From contig NZ_VLLN01000005.1 of the NCBI RefSeq assembly GCF_007830735.1, forward strand, positions 62,001 through 126,000: a DNA stretch of 64,000 bases, read 5' to 3'. Source of the stretch: Geobacter argillaceus. GTDB taxonomy: Bacteria; Desulfobacterota; Desulfuromonadia; Geobacterales; DSM-12255. The position numbers and the translations under genes are program-made. The notes under the pieces were generated by a model. It made no database searches. It had not been told where the DNA came from and was given only the letters and a program-made list of their open reading frames with translations. Shown here in pieces: positions 37,838 through 47,105 of the stretch (the stretch's first letter is position 1; each line of letters opens with the position of its first letter).

Positions 37838-38797
37838 TCAGATCCCCAGTACCTCAGCCAGGCGCAGCACCTCGTCCTGCGGCCGCTTTTCACCTTTGAC
37901 CACGTCCTCGATGGGGGTGGCCAGGATGGCGTTGCAGGAGAGGCCCACCATGATCCCCTGCTGCCCGGCCACCAGCAGTTCCACGGCCTGCTTGCCGAAA
38001 CGGCTGGCCAGGAGCCGGTCGAAGACCGTCGGGGCGCCGCCCCGCTGGTAGTGGCCGAGCACCGTGACCCTCGTCTCGAAGCCGATGGCGTCCTTGATGG
38101 TGTCGGCAAGCTCCTGGCCATGCCCCACCCCTTCGGCGAGAATGATGATGGCGTTGTCGCGACCCTCCTCGTAGCGTGCCCGCAACTGTTGACAGATCTC
38201 GGTCAGGTCGAATTCCCGCTCCGGCACCAAGGCGAACTCCGCACCGGAGGCGATGGCCGCGATGCTGGCCAGATAGCCGGAGTTGCGGCCCATGACCTCG
38301 ATGACAAAGGCCCGGGCATGTGAACTGGCCGTATCCTTGATGCAGTCGACGGCGTAGATGATGTTGTTCAGAGCCGTGTCGACTCCCATCGCCATATCGG
38401 TGAACGGGATGTCGTTGTCGATGCTGGCCGGAATGCCGACTACCGGAAAGCCGAGCCGGTGCAGGGCCAGGGCGCCGTTCAGGGAACCATCCCCCCCCAG
38501 CACCACCAAGCCGTCGATGCCCAGGCTCCGGAGGTTCTCCAGGGCCTTCTGCTGCCCTTCGGCGGTACGGAATTCCGGAGAGCGGGCCGACTGGAGAAAG
38601 GTGCCCCCCCGGTGCAGGATGCCCGATACCGCCTTGTTGTCCAGCGGGATGCAGTCCCCTTTCATCAGCCCCGCGTACCCCTTGCGGAACCCCACCATAT
38701 CGATGCCGAGCCGGAGCCCCGTCCGTACCGCGGCCCGGATGGCCGCGTTCATGCCGGAACAGTCGCCGCCGCTGGTCAGAATGCCGATTTTTTTCAT
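37838..38797 (-). CDS. pfkA: ATP-dependent 6-phosphofructokinase
   Basis: A 319-residue glycolytic kinase converting fructose 6-phosphate to the 1,6-bisphosphate. Motifs: GILTSGGDCSGMNAAIR at the N-terminus, VVLGGDGSLNGALALH (GGDGS, as in ATP-dependent enzymes; PPi types have GGDD), the catalytic loop GIPASIDNDIPFTDMAMG (variant of PKTIDND), MGRNSGYLA and LGHYQRGGAPT. The PKT of the usual catalytic loop is PAS here. GGAGG precedes the start on the reverse strand. It is monocistronic. The 219-bp gap before it (37619-37837) shows no convincing gene. Confidence 0.92.
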   Translation of the reverse strand: MKKIGILTSGGDCSGMNAAIRAAVRTGLRLGIDMVGFRKGYAGLMKGDCIPLDNKAVSGILHRGGTFLQSARSPEFRTAEGQQKALENLRSLGIDGLVVLGGDGSLNGALALHRLGFPVVGIPASIDNDIPFTDMAMGVDTALNNIIYAVDCIKDTASSHARAFVIEVMGRNSGYLASIAAIASGAEFALVPEREFDLTEICQQLRARYEEGRDNAIIILAEGVGHGQELADTIKDAIGFETRVTVLGHYQRGGAPTVFDRLLASRFGKQAVELLVAGQQGIMVGLSCNAILATPIEDVVKGEKRPQDEVLRLAEVLGI

Positions 38798-39010
38798 TGT
38801 TCCTCCGATTGTCCAAGGTTTCTATAGGGCTGTCACCATCATGCACGAAACGCCGGGTGCATGGTGTGGAAGTTTACTGATCTTTGGCCCGTATGCAACC
38901 GTTGGCACGCGAATGGGGGTTAGATTAAAATTTTTCTTGAGGCGATGGTTTTTTTGACGATATAGCTTTAACTGGTTGAAATGATGTCATCGGTCAGTTG
39001 GAGGGAGTGT

Positions 39011-39871
39011 ATGGTGTCGCTGTGCTGGCTCACGAGATCTGTGCCGGTTTTGTGCCTGATGATTGGCATTGTCGTTTTGTGTGCCGATGGGGAGAGTGCC
39101 CAGGGAGCGGAGACCATCAGGATCAATGGTTCCGGGAGCGCACTCGATATGATGGAGCCTATGGTTGCTTCGTACCGGAAGATACGTCCGGATGTCAGGA
39201 TCGTCATGGAAAAACCGTTGGGAAGTTCAGGCGCGATCAAGGCCCTTATTGCGGGGGTGCTGGATATTGCGGTAAGCAGCAAGCCGTTGAAGCCGGAGGA
39301 GGCGGCGCAAGGTGCCCTGGCGCGGGAATACGGTAAGACTCCGGTACTGTTCGTGACGCACAGAAATGTTCACCGGACGGATATCTCCACCCGGGAGGCA
39401 GAAGAGATATATCGCGGGAAGGTGCGCACCTGGCAGAACGGTAAGCCGCTCCGGCTGATCCTGCGTGCCGAGGGGGATATCGATACCACGATTTTGCGTG
39501 GACTGTCTCCCGGTATGGATGCTGCCATAACTGCGGCCCGCAACCGGAAGGGAATGATCGTCGCGGTTACGGACCCGGAATCCAATGAGATGGTGGCGGC
39601 AACACCCGGTGCCCTGGGAGCTTCGGGCCTGACCTCGCTCTTGGTGGACAAGCCGGCGCTGAATCCGCTCTCTCTGAACGGAGTCAAGGCCACGGTGAAG
39701 ACGCTGGCCAGCGGGACCTATCCGCTTGCCAAGGAGATCCGTTTTGTCACCACAAAGAATACGCTGCCAGCCGCGCTGAAATTCCTGGAATTTATCTATT
39801 CTGCGCCGGGGCGGGCACTTGCCGAAAAGTTCGGCGTGCTCGTTTCTGCCCGTGACAGGGGCGACAAATGA
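39011..39871 (+). CDS. PstS-like periplasmic substrate-binding protein
   Basis: A 286-residue exported binding protein. A signal peptide (VPVLCLMIGIVVLCADGESA, cleavage about residue 32) is followed by a phosphate-binding-type fold: IRINGSGSALDMMEPMVASY, the GSSGAIKALIAGVLDIAVSS ligand loop, and LEFIYSAPGRALAEKFG. No ABC permease or ATPase is adjacent. Instead the stop overlaps the start of a membrane GGDEF/EAL protein by 4 bp, so it probably acts as its periplasmic sensor partner. GGAGGGA precedes the ATG at 39011. Ligand could be phosphate or a related oxyanion; this is inference. Confidence 0.8.
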   Translation: MVSLCWLTRSVPVLCLMIGIVVLCADGESAQGAETIRINGSGSALDMMEPMVASYRKIRPDVRIVMEKPLGSSGAIKALIAGVLDIAVSSKPLKPEEAAQGALAREYGKTPVLFVTHRNVHRTDISTREAEEIYRGKVRTWQNGKPLRLILRAEGDIDTTILRGLSPGMDAAITAARNRKGMIVAVTDPESNEMVAATPGALGASGLTSLLVDKPALNPLSLNGVKATVKTLASGTYPLAKEIRFVTTKNTLPAALKFLEFIYSAPGRALAEKFGVLVSARDRGDK

Positions 39872-42072
39872 CGCCACAGGAACGCTCAATACATCGTGTC
39901 ACCACGACGATTGCCGGCATCATTGCCCTGCTGCTGTCGGTTCTGATTCCGGCGGGCTATTTTTCCGTTTCCTATCAGTATATGGTGGGAAGTCTCGATA
40001 GCCAGGCCGAGATCAATGCGCACGCCGTCAACTCCATGGTGACGGCCAATCCCACCATGTGGTACTTCGAGCAGATCAGGCTGGCCGAACTGCTCGAACG
40101 GCGGAGCTCGACGGAAATTTCCGAGGGGCGGCGGATACTGGATCGTCAGGGGGCCATTGTTGCCGAGCATGTCGATTCTCTGGCTCCACCCATTGTTGTG
40201 CGTAGCCATGATATTTACGATGCCGGCGTTCCCGTTGCGAAGATCGAGATTTCCCGGTCCCTGCGACCGCTGCTGTTGGAAACGGCAGGAGTTGCCTTTG
40301 GAGCGCTGCTTTGCGGGGGGCTCGTCTTTGTGGTGCTGCGCACGTTGCCGCTGCGCGCCGTTCGGCGGGCGCACCGGTCACTGAAGGAGAGTGAGAACAA
40401 ATTCCGCTCCATTTATGATTCGATGAAGGAAGGGTTGGCACTGTACCGGGTTGTCACCGGCCCTGACGAAAGGGCGATCTCGTTCAGTGTGATCGAAGTC
40501 AATCCCGCCTGCGAATCGATCCTCGGTCAGAAACGGCAGGATGTCATCGGCAGTGATGGCGCCGAGCTGTTCAACGGCGCCATACTGGAAAACCTGCCAG
40601 AGGCCGTGCGTATTATGGGCAGTGGCGAGCAGTACACGTTCGAGCTGGAACAGCCCGAGACAAAGCGCTGTTTCAACGTTTCCCTGTTTTCCCCCCAGGA
40701 GGGCCTGTTTGCCACACTGTTGGAAGATGTCACCGAACGCAAGAAATATGAAGAACAGATTCAGCGGCTGGCCTATTTCGACAGCCTGACCGGACTCCCC
40801 AATCGCTCGCTCCTCCTGGACCGGCTGGAACAGGCTCTGGCGAGGGCTGCCAGAGAGAGTGGGAAGGTTGCGGTGTTGTTCCTCGACCTTGATAACTTTA
40901 AGGACATCAACGATACCCAGGGGCATGCCAGTGGCGACCTGCTTCTCATGGCGGTTGCCAGGCGTCTGCGGTCATGCATCCGGACCAGTGACACCCTTGC
41001 CCGGCTGGGAGGTGACGAGTTTGTCGTATTGTTGCCTTCGATAGGCGAAGAGCTCAATGTCGCGCACGTTGCCCAGAATCTGCTGGACTGCATCGAGCCT
41101 CCCTTCGCGATACACGGTCGTGATGTCTATTCGTCGGCAAGCATTGGCATTGCCCTGTACCCGGAGGATGGTCGGGACGTGGAAACGCTTCTGCGGAGCG
41201 CGGATATGGCCATGTACGCGGCCAAGGATTGTGGGCGCAATGCTTTCAACTTCTTCTCCCAGGAGATGAATCGCAAGGCTCACGACCGGATGGAACTGGA
41301 AACAGAACTGCGACATGCGCTGGAGCGGAAGGATTTCCGGCTTGAGTTCCAGCCGATCATGGGTGCCGGAGGAGATGAGATCGTGGCGGTGGAGGCCCTC
41401 GTCCGCTGGCAGCATCAGCGGTTGGGACGGATCATGCCCGATGCGTTCATCCCGCTGGCAGAGGATTCCGGGCTGATCGTGCCTCTTGGTGAGTGGGTGC
41501 TGAGAAGCGCCTGTCAGAAGATGAAAGCGTGGCGCGATGCCGGCCTTCCGCTGCTCAGGGTTGCGGTGAACGTTTCCGCCCGGCAATTCAGTCAGAGTTC
41601 ATTCATCAATACCGTGAGCAGCATTCTGGACGAAACCGGCGTTGATCCCCGTTATCTGGAACTGGAACTGACCGAGACCACGCTCATGGTCAATGCCGAA
41701 GCCACGGTGAACACGCTTTTCAGGCTGAAGGCGCTCGAGCTCTCCATTGTGGTGGATGATTTCGGGGCCGGATATTCGTCGCTGGGCTACCTGAAGAACT
41801 TTCCCATAGACCGGTTGAAGATAGACCGCTCGTTTGTGCGTGATCTCTGCAACAACTCCAATGACCGGGCGATTGTGGAGGCCATCATTGCCGTGGCGAG
41901 CCGCATGCGCCTTGAAGTTATTGCCGAAGGGGTCGAAACCGGGGAGCAGTTGGCATTCCTGCAAGGGCAGGGGTGTAAAGAGTTCCAGGGGTACCATTTC
42001 CATCGGCCGATGCCGGAGGAGCAGCTGCTTGCCCTGCTGAGAGAAGCCCCCGATAACGCTGCCGTTGCCTGA
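39868..42072 (+). CDS. membrane-bound PAS-GGDEF-EAL cyclic di-GMP enzyme
   Basis: A 734-residue signalling protein. TM1 is about 11-35, with a small periplasmic domain about 36-132 and TM2 about 134-156. A PAS-like domain spans about 175-290, then GGDEF and EAL. The cyclase A-site is intact (RLGGDEFVVLL, GGDEF at 381-385). The inhibitory I-site RTSD lies five residues upstream. The EAL motif is intact at 509-511 (VEALVRWQH), with DDFGAGYSSLGYL and IDRLKIDRSFV. Asp in GHASGD points to c-di-GMP, not cGAMP. Both activities may occur. It is coupled by ATGA to a periplasmic binding protein that probably controls it. Confidence 0.93.
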   Translation: MTPQERSIHRVTTTIAGIIALLLSVLIPAGYFSVSYQYMVGSLDSQAEINAHAVNSMVTANPTMWYFEQIRLAELLERRSSTEISEGRRILDRQGAIVAEHVDSLAPPIVVRSHDIYDAGVPVAKIEISRSLRPLLLETAGVAFGALLCGGLVFVVLRTLPLRAVRRAHRSLKESENKFRSIYDSMKEGLALYRVVTGPDERAISFSVIEVNPACESILGQKRQDVIGSDGAELFNGAILENLPEAVRIMGSGEQYTFELEQPETKRCFNVSLFSPQEGLFATLLEDVTERKKYEEQIQRLAYFDSLTGLPNRSLLLDRLEQALARAARESGKVAVLFLDLDNFKDINDTQGHASGDLLLMAVARRLRSCIRTSDTLARLGGDEFVVLLPSIGEELNVAHVAQNLLDCIEPPFAIHGRDVYSSASIGIALYPEDGRDVETLLRSADMAMYAAKDCGRNAFNFFSQEMNRKAHDRMELETELRHALERKDFRLEFQPIMGAGGDEIVAVEALVRWQHQRLGRIMPDAFIPLAEDSGLIVPLGEWVLRSACQKMKAWRDAGLPLLRVAVNVSARQFSQSSFINTVSSILDETGVDPRYLELELTETTLMVNAEATVNTLFRLKALELSIVVDDFGAGYSSLGYLKNFPIDRLKIDRSFVRDLCNNSNDRAIVEAIIAVASRMRLEVIAEGVETGEQLAFLQGQGCKEFQGYHFHRPMPEEQLLALLREAPDNAAVA

Positions 42073-42087
42073 CAACGGCACAGCGCC

Positions 42088-43428
42088 TCATTCCCCCCCG
42101 TCACCGCGTTTCCTGCCCGTTCCGCCTTTTCCCCCGTACTGCTGCCGCAGCCATTCCATCCGCTCCTTGATGGTCTTTTCGTAGCCGTGCCCTTTCGGGT
42201 CGTAGTACTTCGTTCCCTGCAGCCTGTCCGGCAGGTATTCCTGGGGGACATAGCCGGTTGCCGAGTCGTGGGCGTACTTGTACCCCTTATGGTACCCCAA
42301 CTCCTTCATCAACCTGGTGGGGGCGTTGCGGATATGGAGCGGGACCGGCAGGGCGCCGCTCTTTCTCACCTCGGCCATGGCCGCGTTGATTCCTGCATAG
42401 GAGGCGTTGGATTTTGGGGCCGTGGCCAGGTAGGTGACTGCCTGGCCGAGGATGATCCGCCCCTCGGGCAGGCCGACCAGCTGGAACCCCTGGAGGGCGG
42501 CCACCGCCATCTGGAGCGCCCGCGGATCGGCGTTGCCGATATCCTCCGAGGCCAGGATCACCATCCGGCGGAGGATGAAGAGCGGGTCCTCGCCCGCCTC
42601 CAGCATCCGGGCCAGCCAGTAGAGCGCGCCGTCCGGGTCGCTCCCCCGCATCGACTTTATGAAGGCCGAGATGACGTTGTAATGCTCCTCCCCCCCCTTG
42701 TCGTAGAGGAGCGGCTTCTTTTGCAGCGCCTCCAGGATGGCGGTCTGGTCGATCACCTGGCCGGTTGCCAGGCGGGCCGCCGTCTCCAGGGTGTTCAGGG
42801 CCACCCGGGCGTCGCCGTCGGCACTGTCGGCAGCCAGGGTCAGGGCATCGTCGTCGATGGCCAGACCCTGCACGCCAATTCCCCGTTCCGGATCGGTGAG
42901 TGCCTGGCGGACGATCCGCTCCAGTTCCTCCGTGGCCAGCGGTTTGAGGACCAGCACCTTGCAGCGGGAGAGGAGCGGCGCGATCACCTCGAAGGAGGGG
43001 TTTTCGGTGGTGGCGCCGATGATGGTGAAGGTGCCCCGCTCCACGTAGGGGAGAAAGGCGTCCTGCTGGGACTTGTTGAAGCGGTGGATCTCGTCCACGA
43101 AGAGGATGGTGTTCCGACCGCTGGCTGCCTGCTCAGCCTCCGCCTCCTTGACGATCTCCCTGATCTCCTTTACGCCGGAGAGGATGGCGGAGAAAAAGAT
43201 GAAATGTGCCCGTGTGGTTTCGGCGATGACCCTGGCCAGGGTCGTCTTGCCGCACCCCGGCGGGCCCCAGAAGATGAGCGAAGGGAGGCGGTCGGTCTCG
43301 ATCAGGCGGCGCAGCATCCGGCCCGGCCCCAGCAGATGTTCCTGGCCGATGAATTCGGCCAGGGTCCGGGGGCGCATCCGCTCGGCAAGCGGGGCAGTTG
43401 CGGGGTTGGTGCTGGAAGTGGTGCTCAT
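42088..43428 (-). CDS. rarA: replication-associated recombination protein A (AAA+ ATPase)
   Basis: A 446-residue clamp-loader-like ATPase of the RarA/MgsA (WRNIP1) family that acts at stalled replication forks. The start region has [20 protein letters not shown], then Walker [15 protein letters not shown], Walker [16 protein letters not shown], sensor 1 [13 protein letters not shown] and the C-terminal tetramerisation region ([20 protein letters not shown]). The length is normal. It lies 27 bp from glgP on the same strand and may be co-transcribed. It is convergent with the GGDEF/EAL gene; the 15-bp gap contains no terminator. Confidence 0.94.
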   Translation of the reverse strand: MSTTSSTNPATAPLAERMRPRTLAEFIGQEHLLGPGRMLRRLIETDRLPSLIFWGPPGCGKTTLARVIAETTRAHFIFFSAILSGVKEIREIVKEAEAEQAASGRNTILFVDEIHRFNKSQQDAFLPYVERGTFTIIGATTENPSFEVIAPLLSRCKVLVLKPLATEELERIVRQALTDPERGIGVQGLAIDDDALTLAADSADGDARVALNTLETAARLATGQVIDQTAILEALQKKPLLYDKGGEEHYNVISAFIKSMRGSDPDGALYWLARMLEAGEDPLFILRRMVILASEDIGNADPRALQMAVAALQGFQLVGLPEGRIILGQAVTYLATAPKSNASYAGINAAMAEVRKSGALPVPLHIRNAPTRLMKELGYHKGYKYAHDSATGYVPQEYLPDRLQGTKYYDPKGHGYEKTIKERMEWLRQQYGGKGGTGRKRGDGGE

Positions 43429-43454
43429 GGCTGGTACTGGTAGCGGAATCGCGG

Positions 43455-45980
43455 TCAGATGTCAAGCCCGTGGAGCCCGAGGTCTCCCAGGGCGGAACGG
43501 CGGGCATCGGTGCTGACGCAGTGGGTCTGTACTCCCCAGATACCGTTGGCGTATTCGTCGATGGTCCGGTCGCTGGAGAATTTGCCCATACCGGCAGTGT
43601 TGAGGATGGCGCGCCGGGTCCACTCCTCCTGGTCCAGGAACAGCCTGCCCACTTCCTCCTGGCAGGCCGCGTAGGAGGCGTAGTCGGCCAGGAGCAGGTA
43701 GTTGTCCCCCTTGTTCAGGAGGGTGTCGACAAGGGGGAGGAACAGGTCCGGGTCGGTCGGGGAGAAGTCGCCGCAGGCGATCATGTCGATGACCCGTTTC
43801 AGCTCCCGGTTTTCGTTGTACCACTGCCTGGGGTTGTAGGTGGGGCGGAGCTTCAGGACCTCGTCGGTGGTGAGGCCGAAGATGAAGATGTTCTCGCGGC
43901 CCACCTCCTCCATGATCTCGATGTTGGCCCCGTCCAGGGTGCCGATGGTCAGCGCCCCGTTCAGGGTGAATTTCATGTTGCCGGTACCGGACGCCTCGGT
44001 GCCGGCGGTGGATATCTGCTCCGACAGGTCTGAGGCCGGGAAGATCATCTCGGCCAGGGAGACGCTGTAATTGGCCAGGAACAGGACCTTCAGCCGGTCC
44101 CCTACGTCCGGATCGCAGTTGACCACGGAGGCGACCGCGTTGGCCAACCGGATGATCAGCTTGGCGATGAAATAGGACGGCGCCGCCTTGCCGCTGAAGA
44201 TGATGGTCCGTGGCGCCATTTTCAGGTTCGGGTTGTCCTTGATCCGGTTGTAGAGCGTGATCACATGCAGGATATTGAGCAGTTGGCGTTTGTATTCGTG
44301 GATCCGCTTCACCTGGCAGTCGAACATGGAGTCAAGGTTGACCTGGAGGTGGTTGTGGTGGGCGATGTAGCCGGCCAGGCGGCTTTTGGCATCCCGCTTC
44401 ACCTCGCGCCAGCGGCGGCGGAACTCGGCGTCCCCGGCCAGGGGGCGGAGCTTCTGCAACTCGTACAGGTCGGTGACCCAGCCGTCGCCGATCGCCTCGG
44501 TGATCAGCCCGGACAGGCTCGGATTGGCCTTTTTCAGCCAGCGGCGCTGGGTGATGCCGTTGGTCTTGTTGTTGAACCGTTCCGGGTACATCTCGAAGAA
44601 GTCCTTAAACAGGTCTTTCTTGAGGATTTCCGAGTGCAGGGCCGCCACGCCGTTCACCGAATGGCTGCCGACAATGGCCAGGTTGGCCATCCGCACCCTT
44701 CGTTCCCAGTGCTCCTCGATGATGGACATCCGTTCCACCCTGCCTGCATCGCCGGGGAAATGTTTGCGCACCTCGCTCAGGAACCGTTCGTTGATTTCGT
44801 AGATGATGAGCAGATGGCGCGGCAGGATATGCTCGAAGAACCAGACCGGCCACCGTTCCAGCGCCTCGGGGAGGATGGTGTGGTTGGTGTAGGCAAAGGT
44901 CCGGACCGTGATCTCCCAGGCTTCGTCCCAGGAAAGCCCTTCCAGGTCCATGAGGACCCGCATCATTTCCGGGATCGCCAGGGCCGGGTGGGTGTCGTTC
45001 AACTGGATCGCCACCTTGTCCGGCAGGTCGCGGAGGTCGGTGTGCATCTTCTTGAACCGGTAGAGTACGTCGTGGATGGTGGACGAGGCGAGGAAGTACT
45101 CCTGCTTGAGGCGGAGTTCCCGCCCTTCCTGGACGTTGTCGGCCGGATAGAGAACCTTGGAGATATTCTCGGACATCATCTTCTTTTCCACGGCCCGGAT
45201 GTAGTTCCCTTCGTTGAAGAAGTTCAGGTCGAACTCGCGGGTGGCCTTGGCGCTCCAGAGCCGCAGGGTATTGACCGTGTGGGTGTTGTAGCCGGGGGTC
45301 GGGATGTCGTAGGCCATGGCCATGACATCCTCGCTGTCAACCCACTCGTAGCGGACCGAACCATCGGCGGCCAGCCTGGTGGTCACCTTGCCGTAGAACT
45401 TGACCAGGTGCAGGTGCTCCTGACGGTCCAGTTCCCAGGGGTTGGCGTAGCGGAGCCAGTTGTCCGGGATCTCCAACTGGGCGCCGTCGTGGATCTTCTG
45501 GCGGAAGATGCCGTATTCGTAGCGGATGCCGTAGCCGTAGGCCGGGATCGACATGGTGGCCATGGAGTCGAGGAAACAGGCGGCCAGTCTGCCCAGGCCG
45601 CCGTTCCCCAGGCCGGCGTCCTGCTCCTGGTCCACGACCTTGGCGAAGTCGTAGCCCAGGGTTTCCATCGCCTCCCGGAACTGGTCCAGCATCCCCAGGT
45701 TCACCAGGCTGTTCTCCAGGGTCCTCCCCATCAGGAATTCCATGGAGACGTAGTAGACCCGCTTGGGGTCTTCGTTATAATAGGCCTGCTGGGTGTCGAG
45801 CCACCGCTCCACCAGCCGGTCCCGCACCGCATAACTGAGGGCATTGTAGATATCGAACGTGGTTGCCGAGTATTTGTCTTTCCCCAGGGTATACTCAAGG
45901 TGCTCCAGGAACGACTTGATGATCAGCATCATCGGGTCAAGTTCCGGGGTGGGAAGATTTTCGGCGGGCGTTTCAGGCAT
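43455..45980 (-). CDS. glgP: glycogen/alpha-glucan phosphorylase
   Basis: An 841-residue PLP enzyme releasing glucose-1-phosphate from glycogen or maltodextrin. The conserved lysine lies in the signature [19 protein letters not shown]. Other family blocks are [36 protein letters not shown] and [16 protein letters not shown]. Length is typical. The carbohydrate store it serves is not encoded in the window. It is followed by rarA on the same strand and divergent from nadK across 138 bp. A weak ribosome site (AAGGATAAC) precedes the start. Confidence 0.96.
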   Translation of the reverse strand: MPETPAENLPTPELDPMMLIIKSFLEHLEYTLGKDKYSATTFDIYNALSYAVRDRLVERWLDTQQAYYNEDPKRVYYVSMEFLMGRTLENSLVNLGMLDQFREAMETLGYDFAKVVDQEQDAGLGNGGLGRLAACFLDSMATMSIPAYGYGIRYEYGIFRQKIHDGAQLEIPDNWLRYANPWELDRQEHLHLVKFYGKVTTRLAADGSVRYEWVDSEDVMAMAYDIPTPGYNTHTVNTLRLWSAKATREFDLNFFNEGNYIRAVEKKMMSENISKVLYPADNVQEGRELRLKQEYFLASSTIHDVLYRFKKMHTDLRDLPDKVAIQLNDTHPALAIPEMMRVLMDLEGLSWDEAWEITVRTFAYTNHTILPEALERWPVWFFEHILPRHLLIIYEINERFLSEVRKHFPGDAGRVERMSIIEEHWERRVRMANLAIVGSHSVNGVAALHSEILKKDLFKDFFEMYPERFNNKTNGITQRRWLKKANPSLSGLITEAIGDGWVTDLYELQKLRPLAGDAEFRRRWREVKRDAKSRLAGYIAHHNHLQVNLDSMFDCQVKRIHEYKRQLLNILHVITLYNRIKDNPNLKMAPRTIIFSGKAAPSYFIAKLIIRLANAVASVVNCDPDVGDRLKVLFLANYSVSLAEMIFPASDLSEQISTAGTEASGTGNMKFTLNGALTIGTLDGANIEIMEEVGRENIFIFGLTTDEVLKLRPTYNPRQWYNENRELKRVIDMIACGDFSPTDPDLFLPLVDTLLNKGDNYLLLADYASYAACQEEVGRLFLDQEEWTRRAILNTAGMGKFSSDRTIDEYANGIWGVQTHCVSTDARRSALGDLGLHGLDI

Positions 45981-46118
45981 TGTGTTATCCTTGTGAGCGG
46001 TCGTTAATGGCCCTGCGCATCGTCACCAAGTATAGAGTAATTGGCCAGGATTTCCATAGACAGTCATAATTATCTATGTTAGTTAAAATCGTACCTATAC
46101 CACAACCGGGGCGGAAAG

Positions 46119-46976
46119 ATGAAGAAAATTGCGGTACTAGCCAAGGTGCACGACCCCCGCTGTCAGGGGGTGGCAAGCGAGCTGTTCGAGTGGCTGACCG
46201 CCCGGGGGCTGGAACCGTTTGTGGATGCCCACCTGGCCCGGCATCTGCTGCTTCCGAGCGGCATCGAGAACGTGCTGTTCACCGAGCAGGCCGACCTGGT
46301 CGTGGTTCTTGGTGGGGACGGTACCCTCATCTCGGCGGCCCGGCAGATCGGCGACCGCGGCATCCCGATCCTGGGGGTGAACCTGGGGAGCCTCGGCTTT
46401 CTCACCGAAATCACCCTGGAAGAACTCTATCCCACCCTGGAGCGGTGCATTGCCGGAGAGCACCGCATCTCCGAGCGGATGATGCTGCAGGCAACCGTGG
46501 AGCGGGACGGTGCGGAGATCGCCTGCCACGCGGTGCTGAACGACGTGGTGATCAACAAGGGAGCCATGGCCCGGATCGTCGATCTGGAAACCATGGTCAA
46601 CAAACAGTACCTGACCACCTTCAAGGCCGACGGTCTGATCATCACCACCCCCACCGGTTCCACCGGCTACTCCCTCTCCGCGGGCGGGGCGATCATCCAT
46701 CCGGCCATGAACTGTATCGCCATAACCCCTATCTGTCCGCACACGCTTACCAATCGCCCCATCATCGTCGACGATGATTCGCTGGTCATGGTCTCGGTCA
46801 GTTCGCTGGCGGACGAGGATGTCTTTCTCACCCTGGACGGCCAGGTCGGGCTGGAACTCCGCAGCGGGGACGTGATCCATGTGCGGCGGGCCAGTCACTG
46901 CGCCCGGCTGATCATGTCCGGCAGCAAGGACTATTTCGGGGTGCTCAGGGCCAAACTGAAGTGGGGGGAAAGATAG
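46119..46976 (+). CDS. nadK: NAD kinase
   Basis: A 285-residue enzyme that phosphorylates NAD to NADP. The GGDGT motif (VVLGGDGTLISAARQ) and the second NAD-kinase block TTPTGSTGYSLSAGG are intact. NLGSLGFLTEI and the late ITPICPHTLTNRPIIV are also present. In this organism it supplies NADP for the monomeric isocitrate dehydrogenase. It is transcribed divergently from glgP. The purine-rich CGGAAAG before the ATG is a weak ribosome site. A dispersed repeat separates it from recN. Confidence 0.96.
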   Translation: MKKIAVLAKVHDPRCQGVASELFEWLTARGLEPFVDAHLARHLLLPSGIENVLFTEQADLVVVLGGDGTLISAARQIGDRGIPILGVNLGSLGFLTEITLEELYPTLERCIAGEHRISERMMLQATVERDGAEIACHAVLNDVVINKGAMARIVDLETMVNKQYLTTFKADGLIITTPTGSTGYSLSAGGAIIHPAMNCIAITPICPHTLTNRPIIVDDDSLVMVSVSSLADEDVFLTLDGQVGLELRSGDVIHVRRASHCARLIMSGSKDYFGVLRAKLKWGER

Positions 46977-47096
46977 TTCGCGTCGAAAAATACCCATCTG
47001 CGTCGTTGCCTTCGTCGCTCGTCGCTGCAGCGTACCTCCGGTACGCCTCACTCCTCGCTCCTTGGCGCCTAGCACCTGGGCATTTTTGAACGCGAA
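46977..47096. repeat. 120-bp dispersed-repeat-like element with terminal inverted repeats
   Basis: The terminal arms are TTCGCGTCGAAAAATACCCA (46977-46996) and the near-complement at 47077-47096 (17 of 20 matches). In the centre lies the palindrome GCGTACC-TCC-GGTACGC (47030-47046). The element starts directly after the nadK stop and ends 9 bp before the recN start. It looks like a non-coding, hairpin-forming repeat rather than a gene. Confidence 0.7.
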
Positions 47097-47105
47097 CAGG
47101 GATTT

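Noticed and set aside
37838-38797. Pyrophosphate-dependent phosphofructokinase
   Set aside because: The GGDGS motif has Gly, not Asp, at the key position, which indicates the ATP-dependent type.
42049-42056. CCCGATAA resembling a FliA -10 near the end of the GGDEF/EAL gene
   Set aside because: No TTAA-like -35 at the right distance, it is within coding sequence, and the following gene is on the other strand.
39868-42072. Hybrid cGAMP-producing (Hypr) GGDEF enzyme, as found in Geobacter
   Set aside because: The selectivity position in GHASGD is Asp rather than Ser, pointing to c-di-GMP, and an EAL domain is attached.
44265-46007. 580-codon forward ORF opposite glgP
   Set aside because: Shadow of a strongly conserved gene, with valine/histidine-rich non-protein-like composition.
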